39,588 nt of DNA from Opitutus sp. (GCA_009695065.1 SIBR01000036.1:1-39588), one strand, 5' to 3'; positions 25,662 through 34,180 are shown, numbered from the stretch's first letter. A program made the numbers and translations. The notes: generated by a model not told the origin, from the letters alone.

Positions 25662-26953
25662 GGCGCGACCTCCACGGGAGGGAAGTCGAGGCCCGTGAGT
25701 TCCTGCAATTTGAGCCCGGCTTCGAGCGCCTCGCGCTGGGTGTCGAGCAACGCCTCGGTTGCCTCCAGGTACGAATTCTGCAGTTCGATATAGGTCGCGA
25801 TGGGCACCGCGCCGAGCCGGTAGTGACGGTCGGCCAGGGCGGCGGCCTCGCCGAATTTCTTCATCGCCTCCGGCGGCCAGCGCCGCGCCTCGGCGGACTT
25901 GGCCGCGAAGGCCTGGGCGGCCGTGAATACCTGACGGTCGAGCTCGCGCTGGGCGACGAGCATGGCGATCTCGGCCTGACGGCGGCGGGCCTCGGCCAAT
26001 TCGACGTTTCCGCGGGTGCGACCGCTTACCGGCACCGGCAAACTGAGGCTGAGTCCGACGACGGTTTCGCGATCCGCGGCGTTTTCCCGCGAGACAAACG
26101 GGCCGACACTGACGGACGGTCGGCGTTCGTTCCGGGCGAGGCGCACGGTGTAACCCTGTTGTTCCAATTCCGCCCGCCGCATTTTGAATACGAAATTGTT
26201 TTCATGGGCCCCGGTGAGCAGCGCGTCCCGGGCCGGCGCGGCGTTCAGCGTCAACGCGGGCGCCGTTACCCTTAGGGGGGCATCGAGGGCCGCACCGCGC
26301 AGTTGGTTGAGTTCGATGAGAGCCGCCTGCAGCGTGAGCTCGGCCTCGGTCGCGCGGCGCTGGAGCGCGAGTTCGCTGGCTTCGACGATGCGGGTTTCGA
26401 GGAGGGGAGTCACGCCCGCCGGTTCGCGCGCCAGGAAAGTCTCCTTGAGCGCGACGAATCGTTCCGCCACTTCGCGCACGGCGGCCGCCTTCGCGTTCGC
26501 GGCGTAGAGACCGTACGCCAGCACGCGCGCCCGGGCGGCCAACGCGTTTTTAAACCGGGCCAGGCTCAACTCGGCGAGCGTGAGCTGCTGGTTGGCGATC
26601 GCCTTGCGCAGATCGAGCCGGCCGGGCCACTCAAACGTCTGCATCACCGAGACCGACCACGCGGTGCCCTCACCGGCGAGCGCTCCGGCCGGGTCACGCA
26701 CGCGCTTGTAGCCGAGGTCAAACGACAACTCGGGGTCGTTGAGGCTGGCGGCCGCGCGGTGGCCCGCCTTCGCGGCGGCGATCTCGGCGTCGTAGAATTT
26801 CAGCTCGGGATTGTGGGCGGCGATTTCACCGACGAGGGCCGATAAGGAAATGGCGGGCGATTCCGGCGCGGCGGTTTGGGCGTGGCCGCTGGGTGCAAGC
26901 AGGAGGGTGGCGCCGAGGGAGGAGAGGAGGAAGGTGGAGAGAAATGGTTTCAT
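25658..26953 (-). CDS. czcC: CzcC/CusC-type outer-membrane efflux protein
   Basis: A 431-residue TolC-family outer-membrane channel. A signal peptide (MKPFLSTFLLSSLGATLLLAPSGHA) is followed by two copies of the helical OEP repeat: about 35-230 (ALVGEIAAHNPELKFYDAEI) and about 250-430 (ending LQNSYLEATEALLDTQREAL, then ALEAGLKLQELTGLDF). It forms the exit duct of a tripartite metal pump. The open frame extends to 27178, but the ATG at 26953 gives the signal peptide and is preferred. The gene is coupled to czcA through an ATGA overlap, and it may serve both RND pumps since no second channel is present. Confidence 0.9.
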   Translation of the reverse strand: MKPFLSTFLLSSLGATLLLAPSGHAQTAAPESPAISLSALVGEIAAHNPELKFYDAEIAAAKAGHRAAASLNDPELSFDLGYKRVRDPAGALAGEGTAWSVSVMQTFEWPGRLDLRKAIANQQLTLAELSLARFKNALAARARVLAYGLYAANAKAAAVREVAERFVALKETFLAREPAGVTPLLETRIVEASELALQRRATEAELTLQAALIELNQLRGAALDAPLRVTAPALTLNAAPARDALLTGAHENNFVFKMRRAELEQQGYTVRLARNERRPSVSVGPFVSRENAADRETVVGLSLSLPVPVSGRTRGNVELAEARRRQAEIAMLVAQRELDRQVFTAAQAFAAKSAEARRWPPEAMKKFGEAAALADRHYRLGAVPIATYIELQNSYLEATEALLDTQREALEAGLKLQELTGLDFPPVEVAP

Positions 26954-27065
26954 GGTGGGAAAAAAGTTGGGGGGGAGGGCTGGCACGACCCAGCCCGGGC
27001 CGACGTGACGCGCGCACGCGTCAACGCAGGGAAGAGAGTTTCCAATCAGTCCGCGCAGGGACCAA

Positions 27066-27449
27066 TCAGGCGACGAACAGCGACGGCGCCCGCGGAGGCG
27101 GCGCAGCGCGCCGGGCAAACTGCCAAACCGGCACCCAATCAAGAGGGAGCTCGACCGCGATTCGCGGTGTCCGGGCATGCAGAAAAAGAATCTGCTCCTG
27201 GATGCACGCGAGGCAAAGCCCGCGGGCGCCGAGGTGGAAATTGGGCGCGCCGACTTTCGTCAGATTACCGGCCGGCTTGTAGAGCCCGTCTTCGACGGTG
27301 GCACAGCCATCCTGACCGCGGGCCTCGTCCGAGCAGTCCTCGGCACACGTCGTGGTCAGCAGGCCGGCGGCCTCCAAGGCGCAATGCTGGGTGGCGGGCA
27401 GCCACCCGGCCAGCAGGAGGAGAGCGACCAGGGGAAACAAGCGGGGCAC
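27066..27449 (-). CDS. Cys-rich exported protein between cusA and czcC
   Basis: A 127-residue protein with a signal peptide (MPRLFPLVALLLLAGWLPA). The mature part carries six or seven Cys: QHCALEAAG, TTTCAEDCSDE, DGCATVEDGLYK and LCLACIQEQ. It matches no enzyme I know. It is 33 bp downstream of cusA and 112 bp upstream of czcC on the same strand, so it is probably co-transcribed. A role in periplasmic metal binding, or disulphide-stabilised sensing, is inferred only from cysteines and location. Confidence 0.65.
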   Translation of the reverse strand: MPRLFPLVALLLLAGWLPATQHCALEAAGLLTTTCAEDCSDEARGQDGCATVEDGLYKPAGNLTKVGAPNFHLGARGLCLACIQEQILFLHARTPRIAVELPLDWVPVWQFARRAAPPPRAPSLFVA

Positions 27450-27482
27450 GGGGGTGGAAGGTTCGGTTTTCCCAGCAGGGCG

Positions 27483-30400
27483 TCAAGTCTGGGAAACTGG
27501 GCGGGTAGCTAGCTCGCGCTCGCGCAGCCAGGTGAAGATTACCGGCGTGACGACGAGGATGTGCACGAGCGAGGAGAGCATGCCGCCGACGACCGGGGCG
27601 GCGAGCGGTTGCATGACTTCGACGCCGGTGCGGGTGCTCCAGAAGATCGGCAACAGGCCGGCGACCGTGGTCGCGACGGTCATGACCTTGGGGCGCAGGC
27701 GCAGTCGGGCGCCTTCCTTGACGGCGGCGATGAGCTCGGCGCGATCGAGCGGAGGGTTGAGAGTTGGGAGTGGGGAGCCGGGAGTTGAGAGCTGAGGGTT
27801 GAGGGTTGAGAGTGGAGAGGTGGAAAGGCGCGCGGCTTTCGCGGCGCGGGCTTTGGTCACGGCTTCCTCGAGGTAAATGACCATCACCACACCGGTTTGA
27901 ATCGCGGTGCCGAAAAGCGCGATATAGCCGACCCAGACGGCGACGCTGAAGTTGAAGCCCATCAGCCACTGCAGCAGCACTCCACCCGTCAGGGCGAACG
28001 GCACGGCGAGGATGACGTGCGCGGCTTCTCCCGCCGAACGAAACGTCATCGTGAGCACCACGAAGATGATGACCAACACCGCGGGTACGATGAGTTGGAG
28101 CGTCTGACGCGCCCGGATCTGGTTTTCGTACTGGCCGGAATACTCGATGGTCATTCCGGGATCCAAGGCAACCTGCGCGGAGACGTTCTTCTTGATTTCA
28201 TCGACGAAGCCGCCGAGGTCGCGACCCGTGACGTTGGCCTGGACAAAGACGCGCAGGCGGCCGTTTTCGCTGGCGATTTCGTTCGGCCCCTCGACGCGCT
28301 GAATGGTGGCCACCTGCCCGAGGGGAACGTAACGCATGGCTCCGGCGCCGTTGGCACCCGGGCCGGCGCTGGCGGGAATCGGAACGGGCAGGGCGCCAAG
28401 CCGGTCGATGTCCTCGCGGTCGCTGCGCTCGAAGCGAACCTGCACCGGCCAGCGTTCGCGCCCCTGAATCGAGGTGGTCGCGACCTTGCCGCCAAGGCCG
28501 GTCTCGGCGACCGCGAGCACGTCCTCGACGCTGAGCTCATAGCGGGCGAGGGCCGCGCGGTCGGCCGTGATTTCGAGGTAAGGTTTGCCCTGCACGCGCG
28601 ACGGAGCGACGCCGGTGGCGCCGGGGATCCGGTTGACGATCTGCTCGATCTCGAAGGCCTTCTGCTGCAGGGCGTCGAGGTCGTTGCCGAACACCTTGAT
28701 CCCGAGCTGGGCGCGAATGCCGGTCGAAAGCATCAGAATCCGATTTTCGATCGGCTGGAGAAACCCGGGCACATAGCCAGGAATTTGGGTGAGCTTGGCT
28801 GTCAGTTCATCGATTAACGCCTGTTTGGTCAAACCGGCCCGCCACGCCGTGGCGGGCCGGAGCATGATCGTGGTCTCGATCATTTCCACCGGTGCGGGAT
28901 CGGTGGCGCTGTCAAAACGGCCGAGCTTGCCGGCCACACTGGCGACTTCGGGTGTGTTACGAATCACCTGATCCTGCCAGCTCATGATGCGCTTCACTTC
29001 GGTGAGCGACGTGCTCGGGAGCAGGACCGGCATGAAGAGGAGTGAGCCTTCCTGCAGGGTGGGCATGAACTCGGAGCCGAAGCCGCGGGGCAGCTTCGCG
29101 GCCAGTGACGAGTGACTAGCGGCGAGTGACGAGACCAGGCGATCGGGCAGGCCGAAGGCGAGGACGATGGCGAAGGCGAGGAGGGCGGCGGCGAGGGCGA
29201 GGACGGTTTTGCGGCAGCGCAGGGCCCAATCCAATACCGGGTCGTAGAGCGCGAGCAGCAAGCGCATCAGCCAGTTCCGGTTCTCGGCGTGGAACGGACC
29301 GCGGACCAGAAGGGTGCAGAGCACGGGCACGAGCGTGACGGCGAGAAGGGTGGCGCCGACCATCGCGAACGTCTTGGTCCAAGCCAGGGGGTGAAAGAGT
29401 TTTCCCTCCTGCCCGGTGAGCGTGAAGATCGGCACGAAGGCCAAGATGATGATGGCCATCGCAAAAAAGATCGGGCGGCCGACCTGCTGCGAGGCGACGA
29501 GCGTTTGGTGAAACGTTTCCGCGCGGGTCAGTCGACGGCCGAGTCGCTGCTCCTCGAGCTCACAGTGCCGGATGACGTTTTCGACCATCACAATGCCGGC
29601 ATCGACGAGCACCCCGATCGCGATGGCGATGCCGGTGAGCGACATGATGTGGGACTGGATGCCAAACTGCTTCATCAGGATGAACGCGACGAGGATCGAC
29701 GCGGGCAGCGGCAGCGTGACGATCAGGATGCTCCGGAAGTGAAAGAGAAAGATGATGTGCATCAGCGTCACGAGGATGACCGCCTCCCAGAGCGTGTGCT
29801 TGAGGGTGTCGATCGCGCGGCTGATGAGGTCGCTGCGATCGTAGAACGGCTCGATGGTCACGCCCGGCGGCAGCCCGCCGGCGATTTGGGCGATCTTGGC
29901 CTTTACGTCGCGAATTACCTGGTAGGCGTTCTCCCCTGTGCGCATGACGACGGTTCCGCCGACCACTTCGTGGCCATCGACATCGAGGGCACCGCGGCGA
30001 AAATCGCCGCCGACCTGAACCGTGGCGACATCGCGCAGGTAAACCGGCACGTCGTTGCGCGTGACGAGCGCAATCGATTCGAGGTCCCCAGCGGAATTGA
30101 TGAGCCCGCGGCCGCGGACAATGAACTCAAGGCCATTTTCCTCCATGGTCCGGCCACCGACGTTCAGATTGTTCTTCGCCACGGCCTCGAAAATCTGCTG
30201 CAGCGAAACACCGAATTGCTTCATGCGCAGCGACGAGACCTCGACCTGCCACTGCCGGACGAAGCCGCCGATGCTGGCGACCTCCGCGACGCCGGGCACC
30301 GCGGCGAGTTGATAGCGGACAAAATAATCCTGCAGTGCGCGGAGTTGGCCGAGGTCGTAGGAGGAGTTGAGAGTTGAGGGTTGAGCGGTGAGAGACGAAG

Positions 30401-30845
30401 GCGGACTGACCTTCAGATAGTATTGGAAAATCCAGCCGAGGCCCGTCGCGTCGGGGCCGAGCCGGGCGGTGACGCCGGCGGGCAGGATGTTGCCAAGATA
30501 ATTCAACCGCTCGAGCACGCGGGTGCGCGCGAAGTAGTTGTCGATCTTGTCCTCAAAGATGACGGTGATGAGCGAGAAGCCGAACATCGAGTTCGCCCGG
30601 ACGGTGCGGACGCCGGCGAGGCCCTGCAGATTGACGGAGAGCGGGTAGGTGACCTGGTCCTCGACCTCGCGGGGGCTGCGACCCTCCCAGTCGGCGAAGA
30701 CGATGATCTGATTTTCGCTGAGATCGGGGATCGCGTCGATCGGCACCTGCCGCACGGCGAAGATGCCCCAGCCAAAAAGCATGAGGGTGCCGCACAGGAC
30801 GAGAAACCGGTTCTCGAGCGACCACTTGATGAGGGCGGTGATCAT
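27483..30845 (-). CDS. cusA: CusA-type Cu(I)/Ag(I) RND efflux pump with repeat-derived inserts
   Basis: A 1120-residue RND pump, about 70 longer than usual. Helix 4 reads AIAIGVLVDAGIVMVENV, the copper/silver type. The three methionines that pass Cu(I) in CusA are all present: Met605 (LLFMPVLLP), Met655 (PVEMIETTI) and Met705 (ILMLSTGI). The extra length is explained by three in-frame inserts encoded by 7-bp tandem repeats: residues about 150-161 (SSLTAQPSTLNS), about 571-580 (SSLAASHSS) and about 1009-1030 (PLSTLNPQLSTPGSPLPTL). They fall in a periplasmic loop, a linker before the conserved FGSEFMP segment, and a loop between late helices. The start lies 223 bp after cusB. Confidence 0.94.
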   Translation of the reverse strand: MITALIKWSLENRFLVLCGTLMLFGWGIFAVRQVPIDAIPDLSENQIIVFADWEGRSPREVEDQVTYPLSVNLQGLAGVRTVRANSMFGFSLITVIFEDKIDNYFARTRVLERLNYLGNILPAGVTARLGPDATGLGWIFQYYLKVSPPSSLTAQPSTLNSSYDLGQLRALQDYFVRYQLAAVPGVAEVASIGGFVRQWQVEVSSLRMKQFGVSLQQIFEAVAKNNLNVGGRTMEENGLEFIVRGRGLINSAGDLESIALVTRNDVPVYLRDVATVQVGGDFRRGALDVDGHEVVGGTVVMRTGENAYQVIRDVKAKIAQIAGGLPPGVTIEPFYDRSDLISRAIDTLKHTLWEAVILVTLMHIIFLFHFRSILIVTLPLPASILVAFILMKQFGIQSHIMSLTGIAIAIGVLVDAGIVMVENVIRHCELEEQRLGRRLTRAETFHQTLVASQQVGRPIFFAMAIIILAFVPIFTLTGQEGKLFHPLAWTKTFAMVGATLLAVTLVPVLCTLLVRGPFHAENRNWLMRLLLALYDPVLDWALRCRKTVLALAAALLAFAIVLAFGLPDRLVSSLAASHSSLAAKLPRGFGSEFMPTLQEGSLLFMPVLLPSTSLTEVKRIMSWQDQVIRNTPEVASVAGKLGRFDSATDPAPVEMIETTIMLRPATAWRAGLTKQALIDELTAKLTQIPGYVPGFLQPIENRILMLSTGIRAQLGIKVFGNDLDALQQKAFEIEQIVNRIPGATGVAPSRVQGKPYLEITADRAALARYELSVEDVLAVAETGLGGKVATTSIQGRERWPVQVRFERSDREDIDRLGALPVPIPASAGPGANGAGAMRYVPLGQVATIQRVEGPNEIASENGRLRVFVQANVTGRDLGGFVDEIKKNVSAQVALDPGMTIEYSGQYENQIRARQTLQLIVPAVLVIIFVVLTMTFRSAGEAAHVILAVPFALTGGVLLQWLMGFNFSVAVWVGYIALFGTAIQTGVVMVIYLEEAVTKARAAKAARLSTSPLSTLNPQLSTPGSPLPTLNPPLDRAELIAAVKEGARLRLRPKVMTVATTVAGLLPIFWSTRTGVEVMQPLAAPVVGGMLSSLVHILVVTPVIFTWLRERELATRPVSQT
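27757..27819. repeat. 7-bp tandem repeat, 9 units, in frame in cusA
   Basis: Units ttgagag, ttgggag, tggggag, ccgggag, ttgagag, ctgaggg, ttgaggg, ttgagag, tggagag. The total is 63 bp, exactly 21 codons. It encodes the Ser/Leu/Pro/Asn-rich insert near residues 1009-1030. Confidence 0.92.
29104..29131. repeat. 7-bp tandem repeat, 4 units, in frame in cusA
   Basis: Units agtgacg, agtgact, agcggcg, agtgacg. Encodes SSLAASHSS near residues 571-580; unit sequence is close to the array at 5553. Confidence 0.85.
30360..30394. repeat. 7-bp tandem repeat, 5 units, in frame in cusA
   Basis: Units ggaggag, ttgagag, ttgaggg, ttgagcg, gtgagag. Encodes TAQPSTLNS near residues 150-161, next to a region normally joined as YYLK...DLGQLRALQD. 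Confidence 0.88.
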
Positions 30846-30859
30846 GAGGAATTGCCGAC

Positions 30860-30880
30860 GGGCGATGGGCGATGGGCGAT
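30860..30880. repeat. 7-bp tandem repeat, 3 perfect units, upstream of cusA
   Basis: Three copies of gggcgat in the cusB-cusA gap, about 15 bp upstream of the cusA start. Confidence 0.85.
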
Positions 30881-31029
30881 TGAGGGGACGGCGGAATCAC
30901 TCCGTACGGTGATTCTTCTGCTGGTGTCATCCGCGGGGACGGCTTCGTGGTGTTGCCAAAATCCGGACAGACATGACCAGCAACCTAAAACCTCCGCGTG
31001 CGAGCCGAGGTGGCGGACGGCGTTTCCAC

Positions 31030-31057
31030 AATCGGCAATCGGCAATCGCCATTCGGC
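31030..31057. repeat. 7-bp tandem repeat, 4 units, downstream of cusB
   Basis: Units aatcggc, aatcggc, aatcgcc, attcggc, ending 11 bp from the cusB stop. The unit is close to the reverse complement of the gggcgat array at 30860. Confidence 0.85.
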
Positions 31058-31068
31058 AATGATCCAGG

Positions 31069-32766
31069 TCACGGCAGTTCCTCCCCGCAGTCCGCCATGG
31101 CGGAGCCGAAGAACGGGTTCTTCAGCGGCTGGCTGCGCTGAATCCAACGGCCCTGGCCGAGGATCGGGGTCATCGGACACTGGAAGATCTTCAAGCCCAG
31201 CTGGACCCGGTACGGTTTCAGCAAGTCGGCGACGCCAGTGCTCCAGGGTTCGAACGACTGGCGCGCCGATTTCAGATCGGTCCCGAGCTGGAGATCAGGC
31301 AGGCGGGGGTAGGCCGCGCCCGCCGTTTTCAGCGACGGAAAGGTCTTCTGATACTTGGCGAAGTCGTCGGCGGCGAGGGCGGCGGTGGCGTCGATGACGA
31401 TGCTGGCGAGGGCAATTAGGCTGGGGCTGAGGGCGGTGGGTTGAGAGTTGAGAGCAGTGGCGCCGGTCTCCGCCTGGCGGGGCGTGACTTCGGACATCCT
31501 TCCCACGGCGGCGGGACTGGCGCTGCTGCGCCGGCGTCCGGACGCTTCGCGGGTGAGCTGGGCTTGGGCGTCGATGAGGAGGGCTCCGGTGGTCACGACT
31601 TTTTCGCCTTCGCTGAGGCCGGCGAGAATTTCCACAAGGGCATCGCCCCGGCGGCCGATTCCGAGCCGGCGTTGCTCGAAGTCGCCGTTCCCGAGATCAA
31701 CATAGGCGACGGGCCCACCGCCGGCATCGAGGATGGCGGACCGTGGCGCGGCGAGCACCGCGGGTGACTCCACCAGGACCCGGCCCTCCGCGAGCACGCG
31801 GTGGGGCAGCGGATGGGGCGCGCCGCTCATCGTGGCGGGATGCGGATTGGAGAGAATGGCCCGCGCCTTGGTCGCGCGGGTTTGCTCGTCGAAGTTCGGA
31901 TCGATGAAAGCGATGGGGGCAAGGAGAACATCGCCCGGCACGGAGCGCGTGGTGATTTCGACGGTTTGCCCGACCTTAACCCACGGGAAGTCCTGCTCGT
32001 AGACGTCGAAGACGAACCACATCGACGAAAAATCGGCGATGGCGAAGAGGCGGTCGCTCGTCTGGACGTACTGGCCCTCGTAAACGTATTTGCTGACGAC
32101 GGTGCCAGTGACGGGAGCGCGGACCGCGACGATGGCCGAGGGCTGGAGGCTTTTCTCGAGGGTCGCGAGATCGCCGTCGGTCAAACCCAGTTCGAGAAGC
32201 CGTTCGCGGGCGGCCGATTTTTCGGCGAGGGGAAACGCGCCTTCGCCCGCCTTGAGGCGCTCCACGTAGACGCGTTCGGCGGAATAAATTTCGGGACTGT
32301 AGATGGTGGCGAGCGGCGCCCCGGCGGCCACCTGTTGGCCGGGATACGTGATGTCGAGGCGCTCGATCCGACCCGGGACGCGTGCTGCCAAAATGCGGTG
32401 GCGGGTGTCGTCGTCATCGATCCGACCGTTGACCCGCATCGTGCGGGTGAGAGGCTGCCGCACGACCGTCGAGGTCTCCACGCCGATGGTCGTGATGACC
32501 GAAGGCATCAGCGTAACGACGCCCTCGGGCGCCGCGTTGGCGGCTCCGGTGGCTAAGACCAGGTTCATGCCGCAGATGGTGCATTTGCCCGGATGGTCGG
32601 AGCGAATCCACGGGTGCATCGGGCACTGGTAAACGGAGGCGTCCGCTTTCGTGGCTCCGGCGGCCGAGGCAGCGGGCGCCGCCGGGGCGGTCGGAGGCAA
32701 AGGATTTTCCGCTGCCGAAAGGACGAGGGCGAGGGAAGCGAGGAGAAGGAGGGCGAGATATTTCAT
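31069..32766 (-). CDS. cusB: CusB-type membrane-fusion protein with two metal-binding end domains
   Basis: A 565-residue periplasmic adaptor. Signal peptide MKYLALLLLASLALVLSAA; then a heavy-metal-binding domain (about 47-72, YQCPMHPWIRSDHPGKC and ICGMNL); the CusB core with barrel-sandwich, alpha-hairpin and beta-barrel parts (about 85-410); and a C-terminal DUF3347-like domain (about 455-565) ending FQCPMTPIL, NPFFGSAMADCG. A Ser/Ala-rich linker at about 415-450 includes TALNSQPTALSPS, encoded by a 7-bp repeat. It links CusA to the outer-membrane channel and passes copper to CusA. It is the only fusion protein in the window and may serve CzcA too. Confidence 0.93.
   Translation of the reverse strand: MKYLALLLLASLALVLSAAENPLPPTAPAAPAASAAGATKADASVYQCPMHPWIRSDHPGKCTICGMNLVLATGAANAAPEGVVTLMPSVITTIGVETSTVVRQPLTRTMRVNGRIDDDDTRHRILAARVPGRIERLDITYPGQQVAAGAPLATIYSPEIYSAERVYVERLKAGEGAFPLAEKSAARERLLELGLTDGDLATLEKSLQPSAIVAVRAPVTGTVVSKYVYEGQYVQTSDRLFAIADFSSMWFVFDVYEQDFPWVKVGQTVEITTRSVPGDVLLAPIAFIDPNFDEQTRATKARAILSNPHPATMSGAPHPLPHRVLAEGRVLVESPAVLAAPRSAILDAGGGPVAYVDLGNGDFEQRRLGIGRRGDALVEILAGLSEGEKVVTTGALLIDAQAQLTREASGRRRSSASPAAVGRMSEVTPRQAETGATALNSQPTALSPSLIALASIVIDATAALAADDFAKYQKTFPSLKTAGAAYPRLPDLQLGTDLKSARQSFEPWSTGVADLLKPYRVQLGLKIFQCPMTPILGQGRWIQRSQPLKNPFFGSAMADCGEELP
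31420..31454. repeat. 7-bp tandem repeat, 5 units, in frame in cusB
   Basis: Units gctgggg, ctgaggg, cggtggg, ttgagag, ttgagag. It lies in the linker between the CusB core and the C-terminal domain, near residues 437-449. Confidence 0.85.
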
Positions 32767-32880
32767 GGTGGAATCGGGACGGAACTGGCGTTAAAGGTGG
32801 CGAAGCCACGAACGCAGGAAGCGCGGGAGCACGCAGACGGCTGCGAGCCGACACGCGGACACACTACGAGTGGGGCAAAC

Positions 32881-33240
32881 TCAGAGCCGCAGGCTGCAGT
32901 GCGCCTGAAACAGCGCGACACTGGCAGCGGGCACGGTGCGCTCCGGCGAAAAGCCGCGGGCGGACGGTGCGAACAGAAACCCAGCCAAAAACGTTTGGTG
33001 CGTCGGGCGCGGAGTGCTGCGGGCGGCAGGTTTCGCGGCCGTCGCGCGACGTTCGACCGTGGCCACGTCGGCGCCGGTGGTACGGGCCGAGGAAATGGGC
33101 GGCAGCGCGCACTCGGGACGGCAAGGCGCGCCACAATCACCGGCGCAGCAGGCCAAGTTCTCCTGCATCTGCGCGATCGGCATCGCCGGCGCAACGGCGC
33201 TGGCGAGCATGAGGGCGAAGACGAAGAGCCGACGAATCAT
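32881..33240 (-). CDS. Small Cys-rich exported protein, first gene of the metal island
   Basis: A 119-residue protein with a signal peptide (MIRRLFVFALMLASAVAPA). The mature N-terminus has a Cys cluster (NLACCAGDCGAPCRPECALP) and the end reads LFQAHCSLRL. The middle is low-complexity Thr/Ala/Arg. The layout recalls small secreted proteins found ahead of cus-type genes (some called CopL), but this is a pattern match only. The ATG at 33240 is chosen because it starts the signal peptide; the open frame reaches further back. It is 114 bp upstream of cusB and likely heads the operon. Confidence 0.6.
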   Translation of the reverse strand: MIRRLFVFALMLASAVAPAMPIAQMQENLACCAGDCGAPCRPECALPPISSARTTGADVATVERRATAAKPAARSTPRPTHQTFLAGFLFAPSARGFSPERTVPAASVALFQAHCSLRL

Positions 33241-33333
33241 CGCGAGGGAAGCTAGTGGTACGAGCGCGGGGCGCAACCGATTATTCCGGCGATCGCAGAA
33301 GATGAGCAAGGATCGACAATATATGAGAGAAGT

Positions 33334-33356
33334 TTTTCCCGGGCTGCCCGGGAAAA
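33334..33356. repeat. Hairpin in the region upstream of the metal island
   Basis: Perfect 10-bp inverted repeat ttttcccggg / cccgggaaaa with a 3-base loop. The A/T runs are part of the stem rather than a trailing T-tract, so it is not a standard terminator in either direction. A TATATT (31 bases upstream in the plus direction) is nearby; no promoter is called. Confidence 0.6.
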
Positions 33357-33444
33357 GGAGAGCGCGGTGCGCGGCTGATGGAGGCTCTGGTTGCAATCAT
33401 CCAAAGAGTCGACGCCGTTGTTCTGAGGCCCGAGAGTTTCCCGG

Positions 33445-33960
33445 CTACGGGGCAAATACCGTGTCGTCTTCAGTAAACAGCTTTTTGTCCGGCCCGCCGC
33501 TGCGGATTTCCATCCGCGTCCCGGACTCGGCGTGGAAGAAGAAGGGCGTGCCCCAGCGGTCGCAGAGTTCGCCCTCGCGGTTGATCGCGGAATGGCCGGG
33601 CGGAAGCACCGCGAGTTGCAGTCGGTTTTTCCCCGCCAGGACCGCGGTGATGTCAGCGTTGCTCCCGACGGGATTGCCGTCGCGGGGAAAATTCGAGCGG
33701 AACGTGGCGACGAGCTCATCGACGATCCGCAGGTCCGCCCGGATGTCGCCCGTCGCAGAGTTCAGGGCATAGGCAAGCGTGCTCTGCTCGGACGGAATTT
33801 TTGGGGTTGAGTTTTGAGTTTTGGGTTGGGGGCTCGAAATTTCGGCGTACTGCGGGCCGCGGGATGCGGCGCTGGGTTCCGGGTTCGATCCAGCCGTCGG
33901 CCAAAAACGCCACGCGAGGAAGGCGAGGACAAGGAACGTGGCGATGATGAGGCGTTTCAT
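33445..33960 (-). CDS. Membrane-anchored pseudopilin-like protein
   Basis: A 171-residue protein with one N-terminal membrane helix (MKRLIIATFLVLAFLAWRFW). The C-terminal part ends LCDRWGTPFFFHAESGTRME and SGGPDKKLFTEDDTV, the pattern seen at the end of type II secretion GspG-type pseudopilins (WGTPY ... RSAGPD ... DD). The usual prepilin cleavage motif is not clear. The linker PQPKTQNSTPKI is encoded by a 7-bp repeat. It follows the DUF1501 gene on the same strand, a trio I recall from Verrucomicrobia. Function is unknown; a structural or export-related role is likely. The ATG at 33960 is preferred over an upstream start in repeat sequence. Confidence 0.7.
   Translation of the reverse strand: MKRLIIATFLVLAFLAWRFWPTAGSNPEPSAASRGPQYAEISSPQPKTQNSTPKIPSEQSTLAYALNSATGDIRADLRIVDELVATFRSNFPRDGNPVGSNADITAVLAGKNRLQLAVLPPGHSAINREGELCDRWGTPFFFHAESGTRMEIRSGGPDKKLFTEDDTVFAP
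33798..33832. repeat. 7-bp tandem repeat, 5 units, in frame in pseudopilin-like gene
   Basis: Units tttttgg, ggttgag, ttttgag, ttttggg, ttggggg. Encodes the PQPKTQNSTPK linker after the membrane helix. Confidence 0.82.
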
Positions 33961-34041
33961 GAGGGTGCGGAGGAGGGGTAGAACCGGCGCTTGCCGCTGG
34001 GCCGTCGTGAAGCTGACGGCACTCTCGAATCCTGTTTTTCT

Positions 34042-34135
34042 GTCATTCCGAGCGGAGTGAAGAAACCAGCGCCGATTACGTGGATGACCCAAGCCTGTCG
34101 CTTCGCTCGGTAACTTCGCTGGCGCTCAGAATGAC
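34042..34135. repeat. 94-bp inverted-repeat element
   Basis: Ends gtcattccgagcg and cgctcagaatgac are inverted repeats with one mismatch in 13. The interior is non-coding. It fills the gap between the DUF1501 and pseudopilin-like genes. A similar GTCATTC(C/T)GAG motif is common as dispersed repeats in other bacteria (recalled); only one copy is seen here. Confidence 0.65.
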
Positions 34136-34180
34136 AAACAAGTTGTCGAAGCGGCCCGGCGGCGAGCGGCGGCCTTACCC

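Noticed and set aside
22782..25793. A 1003-codon plus-strand frame opposite czcA
   Set aside because: Its length is striking, but the text (His/Glu/Arg/Gly-rich, no hydrophobic cores) is what GC-rich antisense of a membrane protein gives. CzcA on the other strand is full length with all motifs.
33334..33356. Intrinsic terminator at ttttcccggg / cccgggaaaa
   Set aside because: A and T runs are within the stem and no T-tract follows on either strand.
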